Part shown: positions 8,801 through 14,891 of the stretch, piece by piece
How the letters are laid out: each line of letters begins with the position of its first letter
Numbering within the stretch: position 1 is the first letter of the stretch
Source of the DNA: Pseudomonadota bacterium
Lineage (GTDB): Bacteria > Pseudomonadota > Gammaproteobacteria > Burkholderiales > Burkholderiaceae_E
NCBI GenBank assembly: GCA_023388075.1
Contig: JAEWGX010000082.1
Location: forward strand, 1-28,545
Direction: 5' to 3'
Length of the DNA: 28,545 nt
Translations under genes and position numbers: made by a program
Notes under the pieces: model-generated
What the model saw: only the letters and a program-made list of their open reading frames with translations
Databases searched by the model: none
Told to the model about the DNA's origin: nothing

Positions 8801-11800
8801 CGCGCCGGTTGCGGATCGGAACGACGCCGCGGCATCGGTCACGCCGATCGCCGAGGAAGCCGCAGCCGCGTTTGCGCTCGCGGACACGGCGGCGCCGGCG
8901 GAAGTCGATGCGCTCGCCGATGCGCTCGCCGATTCGATCGACTTCGCCGATACCGCTCCGCTCGGTGAGGCGGCCCCCGAAGCGGCCCACGTCGCCGACG
9001 TCGCCCCAGCCGCCGATGTCGCGCAGGGCGCTGACGTCGTACCGGTCGCTCCGCCCGCCGAGGCCGCCCCGGAGGTTGCCGCTGAAGCCGGGCCGGTCGC
9101 CGACGCCGGGGCACCCGAGCCCCCGGCCGCAGACAAGGTGCGGGTCGGCGATCGCAGCATCGATGCCCAGCTCTTCGAGATCTTCAACGCGGAGGCCGCG
9201 GACATCCGTCGGCGCCTCGACACGGGGCTCTCGTCCTGGCGTGAGCGCCGGGGCAGCAGCGCGCCGGAGGAGCTGATGCGCGCGCTGCATTCGCTGGTCG
9301 GCACCTCGCGTCACGTGGGGCTGCTGCAGCTTCGCGCGATTGCCGAGCCGGCCGAGCAGTTCCTGGTCAACCATGCCCGTACCGGTCGCTCGCTGCCGGC
9401 GGATCACCTCGCGCAGTTCTATGCGGCGGTCGCGTCGATCAGCTCGATGCTGGACCAGTTCTCGCAGCGGCACGAGCCGCCGCGGGACCCGCAGGCCGAG
9501 CGAGCGATGATGGAGCTGGCGTTCCAGTGGTCCAACCCGGAGTCGATCGCGGAGCCGGCGGAATCGGATCGCGGCGACCGCGGCGAAGCGTTGCGCAAGA
9601 AGGCGGCGCAGGTGCTGGGCGCGGCCCGCCAGGCCGCCGAGGAGGAAAGCGACCCGTTCCATGGGCTCGCGGACGAGCTCGACGTCGACCTCGGGCCGGT
9701 CTTCTTCGAGGAGACCGACGACCTGATGCCGAGAATCGGCCAGGGCTTGCGCCAATGGCGGGCGCATCCGGCCGACGACAGCGCGCCTCACGGGCTGATG
9801 CGCCTGCTGCATACCATCAAGGGCAGCGCGCGGATGGCCGGCGCGATGCGCTTCGGCCAGATGATGCACGAGATGGAGACCCGCGCCGAGGAGGCGGTCG
9901 GCCTGCCCGAGGTGCCGGAGTCGCTGGTCGACCAGCTCCTCGCGCAGTACGACCAGGCCTACGCCGCCTACGAGGTCCTGAAGCAGGGTGCCGATGCCAC
10001 CGCGGCCGGCGCCGTGCAGACGTCGGGACCGGTGGCGGCCAGACCGGCTGCGGCGCCCGAAGTGCCCGTGGCCGAGGCAACCCCCGCTTCGCAGGCGCCG
10101 GCGAAAGCCGAGACGCCCGAAGCCGGCACCGCGCCGATGCCCGCAGTCGACGCCGCGGCAGCGCCCACCACGCGTCCGGCGGCGAAACCGGTCGCGCCCG
10201 CCGCTCCGGAGATCGGCGTGCCGGGCGTTTCCATCCAGGCGGCGCTCGACCCGGAGCTGATGGCCGGCGCGGCGCAGGCCGCGGCCGCTGCGCAGCAGGT
10301 GATCCGGGTGCGCGCGGACCTGCTCGATCGGATGGTGAGCGAATCGGGCGAGGTTTCGGTGGCCCGTGCCCGCCTCGAGAGCGAGATGGCCTCCATTCGC
10401 CAGTCGCTCTCGGAGCTGACGGAGAACGTGAACCGGCTGCGCGCGCAACTGCGCGAGATCGAGATCCAGGCGGACAACCAGATCCAGGCCCAGATCGCGC
10501 ATTCGAAGGACGTGCACGCGGACTTCGATCCGCTCGAGTTCGACCGCTACACCCGGTTCCAGGAGATCACCCGGATGCTGGCGGAATCGGTGAACGACGT
10601 GGCGACGGTGCAGCAGAACGCGCTGCGCGCGGTCGAGGCGGCGAGCCAGGACCTGGCGCGCCAGGGCCAGGTGAGCCGCAGCCTGCAGCAGAACCTGATG
10701 CGGGTGCGGATGGTGCAGTTCGCCACCGTGAGCGACCGCCTCTATCGCGTGGTGCGCCAGGCCGGCAAGGATGCCGACAAGCGCGTCGTGATGGAGCTCA
10801 AGGGCGGCAACGCCGAGATCGACCGCAGCGTGCTCGAGCGCATGGCCGGTCCCATGGAGCACTTGCTGCGCAACTCGGTGGCCCACGGCATCGAGACCCG
10901 GGCGGAGCGGCTCGCGGCGGGCAAGCCGGAGACCGGCGAGCTGGTGGTCGAGATGCGCCAGGAAGGCAACGAAGTCATCATGAGCTTCTCGGACGACGGC
11001 GCTGGCCTCGACTACGCGCGGATCGAGCGGCGCGCGCGCGAACGCGGGCTGCTGCCGCAAGGTCGCACGCCGACGGAGCGCGAGCTCGCCCAGCTCATCT
11101 TCGCACCGGGCTTCTCCACCGCCGCGGAAGTGACCACGCTGGCCGGCAGGGGCGTCGGCATGGACGTGGTGCGGGCGGAGGTGAGCGCGATGGGCGGGCG
11201 CATCGACATCGACTCGACGCGCGGCGCCGGCACGCGGTTCACCATCCACCTGCCGGTCTCCCTGGCGGTGAGCCAGGTGGTGCTGCTTGCGGTGGACGAT
11301 GCCAAGTTCGCGGTGCAGGCGGCGCTGGTGGAGCAGATCCTGCAGGTCCGCCCGGAGGCGCTGGCCGCGGCGTACGCGTCGCACTCGATCGAGTGCGACG
11401 GCGAGGCCGTCCCGATGTACTTCCTCGGCAGCCTGCTGGAGCTGCCCCAGTCGCGGCCGATCGCCCAGCGCCAGTCGCCGGTCGTGATCGTCCGGGCTGG
11501 CAGCGCGCGCATCGCGCTGCACGTCGACAAGGTGGTGCCCAACCAGGAGGTGGTGATCAAGAACGTCGGCCCGCAGCTCGCCAGGTTGACCGGTATCGCC
11601 GGCGCGACCGTGCTCGGCAACGGCGACATCGTGCTGATCCTCAACCCGGTGCAGCTCGCGCTGGCGCGCACGGCGAACCAGGCCGGCGAAGGCGACACCG
11701 CGCACTTCGCCGCCACCGAGATCGCGGCGACCGCCACGATCATGGTGGTGGACGACTCGGTCACGGTGCGCAAGGTGACCCAGCGGCTGCTCACGCGCGA

Positions 11801-12116
11801 GGGCTATACGGTCCTGCTCGCGAAGGACGGCGTGGATGCGTTGCGCCAGCTGCAGGACGTCGTCCCCGACATGATGCTCGTGGACATCGAGATGCCGCGG
11901 ATGGACGGGTTCGACCTGACCAAGAACATCCGCGCGAGCGAGCGGCTGCAGGACATTCCGATCATCATGATCACCTCGCGCACGGCGGACAAGCATCGCA
12001 ACCATGCGCTGTCGCTCGGGGTCGACGTCTTCCTCGGCAAGCCGTATGCCGAGGAGGAGCTCCTGCGGCACGTGGCCAACTTCGCGAGCCAGCAGGAAGC
12101 GGCCCGCGCGCTGTAG
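5829..12116 (+). CDS. chpA: hybrid CheA-type histidine kinase ChpA/PilL
   Basis: Multidomain kinase of 2095 residues that should phosphorylate PilG and PilH. The N-terminal ~560 residues resemble the FimL-like front part of ChpA and lack an obvious phospho-His. Three Hpt-like modules follow: H759 (H-T-L-K-G-S), H1154 (H-S-L-V-G-T, the usual Lys replaced by Val) and H1328 (H-T-I-K-G-S). Ala/Pro/Glu-rich linkers lie at about 846-1100 and 1391-1477. The CheA core comprises a dimerisation helix region (about 1490-1570), an ATPase domain (N1682 in L-R-N-S-V-A-H-G, D1722/D1723 in D-D-G-A-G, then G-R-G-V-G-M-D), and a CheW-like domain (about 1810-1950). A C-terminal receiver domain has phosphoacceptor D2019. 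Last gene of the Pil-Chp operon. Pseudomonas ChpA is longer and carries more phosphotransfer domains. Confidence 0.93.
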   Translation: MMNGPQGIDIVALSWCVPEIRESLARACAELDRHLGAEAGTTSHLKNARIHLHQAHGALQVADVSGVLVLTQEAESLIERGEREERPIDADAVAALKRALSAVTEYLEDLQAGSALPPVVLFSFYRALLVLRGAERIDPADLYFPDLSIQPPATIMPGGPASGGDDIGMLAATARREFERGLLGFLRGDDNASAIRTMHAAMARMQMANPARHARAFFWLSLALLDALKHSALPVDLYSKRLVARVNIQARRTLESQDPVADRMLKDLLFALARAQDTSPVAAEVRRHYRLAGTVPADFERARYGLTDPALVRQAREAVNLLKKSWEKIVRGASKEVDAFAEASGDLVEALRHLPYEGMTELAHAIAGIPRALESSSASDDALALEVATALLFAEEALDNGLRSDPAYDTRAGQLGGRLVEVMNRPATFSDTAPQWLVDISRKASERITLGAFVTELTGNLRTCEQTLDTYFRDPSTAAQVASLEPLITQATGVLKVLGHAEAARACTAIAEDMATIAEGGEPTTAHDHQRLANNLSALGFFVESLLQPAGQGGTFRFDEASREFHARVGDRRVNRHDDRLVDDVPAIGGEIDVALGVVGSTESRIVAERAALVPWLAMLAAAPQSAEAHENLQQCLAALERDAVLVDDVDLKRKSVEALKQLQALAEADAAGREFAGFESLLAQLSQLAGVAAPAKADASAAEPDAAPELAADDDAELLQIFLLEADEVLGAIVESVAQSREAPTDQGPLTTIRRAFHTLKGSSRMVGLARFGDAGWAFEQVMNKWLAEEHPGTEKLYRLVEAGHELFSVWVARLHVDPAAEMDCAALIGRCEALRDGREYVEGSAAPAAKAPVAETAAAKAPAGEPPIVEPPNIELPIVESAVIEDIAEPVAGQDAVVAVEEPPVDSQPVDAIAQASESTLEAQADLPEEPAAAEFSVEDLEAFIEAGDQIVVSDAADMPGTDLASEVFEPTASVESGPHVSTDPASSSAPVADRNDAAASVTPIAEEAAAAFALADTAAPAEVDALADALADSIDFADTAPLGEAAPEAAHVADVAPAADVAQGADVVPVAPPAEAAPEVAAEAGPVADAGAPEPPAADKVRVGDRSIDAQLFEIFNAEAADIRRRLDTGLSSWRERRGSSAPEELMRALHSLVGTSRHVGLLQLRAIAEPAEQFLVNHARTGRSLPADHLAQFYAAVASISSMLDQFSQRHEPPRDPQAERAMMELAFQWSNPESIAEPAESDRGDRGEALRKKAAQVLGAARQAAEEESDPFHGLADELDVDLGPVFFEETDDLMPRIGQGLRQWRAHPADDSAPHGLMRLLHTIKGSARMAGAMRFGQMMHEMETRAEEAVGLPEVPESLVDQLLAQYDQAYAAYEVLKQGADATAAGAVQTSGPVAARPAAAPEVPVAEATPASQAPAKAETPEAGTAPMPAVDAAAAPTTRPAAKPVAPAAPEIGVPGVSIQAALDPELMAGAAQAAAAAQQVIRVRADLLDRMVSESGEVSVARARLESEMASIRQSLSELTENVNRLRAQLREIEIQADNQIQAQIAHSKDVHADFDPLEFDRYTRFQEITRMLAESVNDVATVQQNALRAVEAASQDLARQGQVSRSLQQNLMRVRMVQFATVSDRLYRVVRQAGKDADKRVVMELKGGNAEIDRSVLERMAGPMEHLLRNSVAHGIETRAERLAAGKPETGELVVEMRQEGNEVIMSFSDDGAGLDYARIERRARERGLLPQGRTPTERELAQLIFAPGFSTAAEVTTLAGRGVGMDVVRAEVSAMGGRIDIDSTRGAGTRFTIHLPVSLAVSQVVLLAVDDAKFAVQAALVEQILQVRPEALAAAYASHSIECDGEAVPMYFLGSLLELPQSRPIAQRQSPVVIVRAGSARIALHVDKVVPNQEVVIKNVGPQLARLTGIAGATVLGNGDIVLILNPVQLALARTANQAGEGDTAHFAATEIAATATIMVVDDSVTVRKVTQRLLTREGYTVLLAKDGVDALRQLQDVVPDMMLVDIEMPRMDGFDLTKNIRASERLQDIPIIMITSRTADKHRNHALSLGVDVFLGKPYAEEELLRHVANFASQQEAARAL

Positions 12117-12169
12117 CCGGTCGATCGCGGGGCGCCAGGCAGGCGGTCCGTCACGCGGAGAGGGGCGGG

Positions 12170-12204
12170 GAGGAACCTTCCCTTCCCGCATCCGGCGGTT
12201 CCTC
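12170..12204. repeat. 8-bp inverted repeat after chpA
   Basis: GAGGAACC at 12170-12177 is perfectly repeated in inverse as GGTTCCTC at 12197-12204, with a 19-base pyrimidine-rich spacer. It lies 54 bases after the chpA stop. There is no following T run, so it is not a standard intrinsic terminator. It could be a weak hairpin, a protein site or chance. Confidence 0.4.
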
Positions 12205-12210
12205 GTCGTC

Positions 12211-12240
12211 TTGGCCGGGCCGCGGCCGGCCCGGTACAAT
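12211..12240 (+). promoter_or_regulatory. candidate sigma-70 promoter for the algH-ruvX-pyrRBC' operon
   Basis: TTGGCC at 12211-12216 and TACAAT at 12235-12240 (five of six matches to the -10 consensus) are separated by 18 bases in the 161-base gap after chpA. Transcription would begin near 12247, about 30 bases before the GTG chosen for algH. This placement argues against the upstream in-frame ATG at 12239, which overlaps the -10 element. Confidence 0.55.
12215..12234. repeat. perfect GC-rich inverted repeat inside the promoter spacer
   Basis: CCGGGCCG at 12215-12222 pairs perfectly with CGGCCCGG at 12227-12234 across a 4-base loop. The repeat covers the spacer and touches the -10 hexamer of the candidate algH promoter. 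It could be an operator, or a strong hairpin that ends chpA transcripts, although no T run follows. Chance is less likely than for ordinary sequence but cannot be excluded in GC-rich DNA. Confidence 0.5.
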
Positions 12241-12277
12241 GGGTCGCGATGAGCCCAGCAAGCCCGCCGGTGCGCGC

Positions 12278-12850
12278 GTGACCGCCACGACCGAATCCAC
12301 CGACCTGAGCAACCACTTCCTGCTCGCGATGCCGAACATGGCGGATCCCAATTTCAGCGGGGCCGTCGTGCTGATCGCGGAGCATAGTGAGCGCGGGGCG
12401 CTTGGCCTGGTGGTGAACAAGCCCACCACCATGACGCTCGCGACCCTGCTGGAGCGCATCGAGCTCACCCACCACGACGACGACCAGGCCCGCATGCCGG
12501 TCTTCTTCGGCGGTCCCGTCCAGACCGATCGCGGCTTTGTCCTGCACCAGCCGCCAGGGGAGTGGAACTCCACGGTGGCGATCGGCTCCGACCTTTCGCT
12601 CACCACCTCCAAGGACGTGCTGGAGGCGGTGGCCGCCGGGGAGGGACCCGAGCGCCTGCTGGTCACGCTGGGCTATGCCGGCTGGGGCCCCGGCCAACTG
12701 GAGGCGGAGATCACCCAGAACGCCTGGCTCACGGTCAAGGCGGATCCGGGGCTGCTGTTCGACACCCCGGCCGAAGAGCGGTTCATCCAGGCGTACCAGA
12801 TGCTCGGGATCGATCCGGCACTGCTCTCGCCTGCGGCGGGGCACGCCTGA
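12278..12850 (+). CDS. algH: YqgE/AlgH family protein
   Basis: Conserved YqgE/AlgH (UPF0301) protein of 190 residues. Its biochemical role is unresolved, although the Pseudomonas homologue was linked to alginate regulation. Recognisable segments are N-H-F-L-L-A-M-P near residue 12, G-L-V-V-N-K-P, F-F-G-G-P-V-Q-T-D-R-G-F-V-L-H in the middle, and L-G-Y-A-G-W-G-P-G-Q-L-E near the C-terminus. I chose the GTG at 12278 because it gives the usual length and lies downstream of the candidate promoter. The in-frame ATG at 12239 would add 13 non-conserved residues. As in Pseudomonas, it sits beside ruvX, pyrR and pyrB and near the pil-chp genes. Confidence 0.88.
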   Translation: MTATTESTDLSNHFLLAMPNMADPNFSGAVVLIAEHSERGALGLVVNKPTTMTLATLLERIELTHHDDDQARMPVFFGGPVQTDRGFVLHQPPGEWNSTVAIGSDLSLTTSKDVLEAVAAGEGPERLLVTLGYAGWGPGQLEAEITQNAWLTVKADPGLLFDTPAEERFIQAYQMLGIDPALLSPAAGHA

Positions 12851-12859
12851 GCGAAGCTC

Positions 12860-13435
12860 ATGCCCCGGGCGCGCACCATCCTCGCATTCGATTTCGGCAC
12901 CCGCCGCGTGGGCATCGCCATCGGCAACACCATCACCGCCAGCGCGCGGCCGCTGGAGACGCTGGACGAGGCGGAGCCGGCGCGTCGGTTCGAGCGGATC
13001 GGGCGGCTGGTGGGCGAATGGCGACCCGACGCGCTGGTGGTGGGCCGTCCCCTCCAGCCGGACGGCACGGCCAATGCCGTCACCCTGGCCGCGGAGCGCT
13101 TCGCGCGCCAGCTTCATGGCCGCTTCGGCCTGCCGGTGACACTGGTTGATGAACGCTACAGCACGGTGGCGGCACGCGAGCGCATCCGGGAGACGGATCC
13201 GCGCGAGGGGCTCCACGGCGACGTCCGCGCAAGGCCATCCCGGGCGTCCGGACGAGGCACCGCCGGCACGGCCGCGCTGGCGGACGATGCGGCGGCGGCA
13301 GCGGTGATCCTCGAGCAGTATCTCGAGGCGGGCCCGGACGTGCCCGCCGCCACGTCGCCCGGCGGCCCGGCGGAGGCTGCCCTCTCCCCGGCTGGCGAGG
13401 GCGTCGCGTCGCGCGCAGGGAGGGCCCGGCCGTGA
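12860..13435 (+). CDS. ruvX: RuvX/YqgF family Holliday-junction resolvase-like protein
   Basis: RNase H-fold protein of the YqgF/RuvX family, proposed to resolve Holliday junctions or to process the 5' end of 16S rRNA precursor. It has 191 residues. The first motif, F-D-F-G-T-R-R-V-G-I-A, carries the catalytic D11. V-V-G-R-P-L-Q-P-D-G-T and D-E-R-Y-S-T-V-A-A-R follow. The last acidic site lies in the D-D-A-A-A-A-A-V-I-L segment. Family members are usually about 140-150 residues. Here roughly 20 extra residues, rich in Arg/Gly/Ala, sit before the last acidic motif, and a Pro/Ala/Gly tail of about 35 residues follows. The stop overlaps the pyrR GTG start. Confidence 0.88.
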   Translation: MPRARTILAFDFGTRRVGIAIGNTITASARPLETLDEAEPARRFERIGRLVGEWRPDALVVGRPLQPDGTANAVTLAAERFARQLHGRFGLPVTLVDERYSTVAARERIRETDPREGLHGDVRARPSRASGRGTAGTAALADDAAAAAVILEQYLEAGPDVPAATSPGGPAEAALSPAGEGVASRAGRARP

Positions 13436-13947
13436 CGAGCGCGCGCCATATCGATGCCGAGGCGCTCTACGCGACCCTGCTCGGGTCGCTGCGTCGCCAC
13501 CTGGAGAGTCCCGAGATGGCTGGCGAGCCGGCGATGCTCGGCATCCACAGTGGCGGTGCCTGGATCGCCGAACGGCTGCATCGTGACCTGAAGCTCGGCT
13601 CGCCGCTGGGATACCTGTCCAGCGCTTTCCATCGGGACGACTACGGCGAGCGCGGCATCCCGACCACCATCAAGGCGACGGCGATCGATTTCCCCGTGGA
13701 CGACCGGCACATCATCCTGGTGGACGACATCCTCTATACGGGCCGAACCGTGCGCGCGGCGCTGAACGAGATCTTCGACTACGGCCGTCCGGCCCGGGTG
13801 GAGCTCGCCGTGCTGCTGGACCGCGGCGGCCGGGAACTGCCGATGCAGGCGGACCACCTCGGCGGGGTCGTGCCCCTGCGCAGCCACGAGCGCTTCGTGC
13901 TGAGCCAGGAAACCAGCGGCCGCTTCTCGCTGCGAATCGAGGCATGA
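13432..13947 (+). CDS. pyrR: PyrR bifunctional pyrimidine regulator / uracil phosphoribosyltransferase
   Basis: Phosphoribosyltransferase-fold protein of 171 residues. The PRPP loop is clear: I-I-L-V-D-D-I-L-Y-T-G-R-T, with D98/D99 and T103-G104-R105-T106. PyrR proteins have uracil phosphoribosyltransferase activity; in Gram-positives they bind pyr mRNA leaders, while RNA control in proteobacteria is less certain. I see no PyrR-type attenuator in the short space upstream. The GTG start overlaps the ruvX stop (GTGA) and has a good ribosome-binding site (AGGGAGGG, 13417-13424). Its end overlaps pyrB in an ATGA, so pyrR and pyrB are likely translationally coupled. Confidence 0.93.
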   Translation: MTSARHIDAEALYATLLGSLRRHLESPEMAGEPAMLGIHSGGAWIAERLHRDLKLGSPLGYLSSAFHRDDYGERGIPTTIKATAIDFPVDDRHIILVDDILYTGRTVRAALNEIFDYGRPARVELAVLLDRGGRELPMQADHLGGVVPLRSHERFVLSQETSGRFSLRIEA

Positions 13948-14891
13948 GGGACATCCAGGTCGGCGCGGACGGCAAGCTGAAGCACCTCCTGACGCTGGAG
14001 GGGCTGTCCCGCGAGATGATCCACCGGATCCTGGACAACGCCGGGTCGTTCCTCAACGTCTCCGACCGGGACGTGAAGAAGGTGCCGCTCCTGCGCGGGC
14101 GGTCGGTCTTCAACCTCTTCTTCGAGAACTCGACGCGCACGCGCACCACGTTCGAGATCGCGGCGGCGCGGCTCTCGGCCGACATCGTCAACCTCAACAT
14201 CAACACGTCGTCCGCGTCGAAGGGCGAGTCCCTGCTGGACACGATCGACAACCTCGCGTCGATGGCGGCAGACATCTTCGTGGTACGTCACGGCCAGAGC
14301 GGGGCGCCGCATCTCATCGCGCGGCACGTGCGCGACGACCTGCACGTGATCAATGCCGGCGACGGGCGCCATGCGCATCCCACCCAGGGGCTGCTGGACA
14401 TGTACACCATCCGGCATTTCAAGGGCGACTTCACGCAGCTCAGCGTGGCGATCGTCGGCGACGTGCTGCATTCGCGGGTGGCCCGCTCCGACATCCATGC
14501 GCTCACCATCCTGGGCGTGCCCGACGTGCGGGTGGTCGGGCCCCTGACGCTGCTGCCCGGCGGGCTGGAGCAGATGGGCGTGTCGGTGCACACCGACATG
14601 AAGTCCGGGCTGCGCGACGTGGACGTGGTGATCATGCTTCGCCTGCAGAACGAGCGGATGCGCGGCGCGCTGCTGCCGTCGCCGCAGGAGTACTTCAAGA
14701 CCTATGGCCTCACGGCCGACAAGCTCGCGGTGGCCAAGCCCGACGCGATCGTGATGCACCCCGGGCCGATGAACCGCGGCGTGGAGATCGATTCCCAGGT
14801 GGCCGACGGCGCCCAGTCCGTGATTCTCAAGCAGGTGACGTTCGGTATCGCGGTGCGCATGGCGGTGATGAGCATGGTGGCTGCCGGATGA
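13944..14891 (+). CDS. pyrB: aspartate carbamoyltransferase catalytic subunit
   Basis: Catalyses the committed step of pyrimidine synthesis, carbamoyl phosphate plus aspartate to carbamoyl-aspartate. The 315-residue protein has the carbamoyl phosphate motif S63-T64-R65-T66-R67 within F-F-E-N-S-T-R-T-R, a central R-H-x-x-S-G-A-P-H type segment, and the terminal M-H-P-G-P-M-N-R-G (271-279). It overlaps pyrR upstream and pyrC' downstream by ATGA junctions. This is the arrangement of the class A ATCases of Pseudomonas, in which PyrB forms a dodecamer with an inactive dihydroorotase-like partner. No pyrI regulatory subunit is present. Confidence 0.96.
   Translation: MRDIQVGADGKLKHLLTLEGLSREMIHRILDNAGSFLNVSDRDVKKVPLLRGRSVFNLFFENSTRTRTTFEIAAARLSADIVNLNINTSSASKGESLLDTIDNLASMAADIFVVRHGQSGAPHLIARHVRDDLHVINAGDGRHAHPTQGLLDMYTIRHFKGDFTQLSVAIVGDVLHSRVARSDIHALTILGVPDVRVVGPLTLLPGGLEQMGVSVHTDMKSGLRDVDVVIMLRLQNERMRGALLPSPQEYFKTYGLTADKLAVAKPDAIVMHPGPMNRGVEIDSQVADGAQSVILKQVTFGIAVRMAVMSMVAAG

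Noticed and set aside
5184..12239. An uninterrupted antisense reading frame of about 2350 codons opposite pilJ and chpA
   Set aside because: Its product is a compositionally biased His/Arg/Asp/Leu-rich string with no recognisable domain. It mirrors the codon bias of a GC-rich sense gene, where antisense stop codons are rare. The sense frame has clear conserved domains throughout.
9527..12277. Long plus-strand open frame running through chpA into algH
   Set aside because: Only the part after 12278 matches a family (YqgE/AlgH). The upstream part is an Arg/Gly/Ala-rich off-frame reading of chpA, so this is not a fusion gene.
12860..13431. PyrR-type attenuator upstream of pyrR
   Set aside because: The space before pyrR is fully occupied by ruvX coding sequence, with no T-run terminator or alternative hairpin visible near the GTG.
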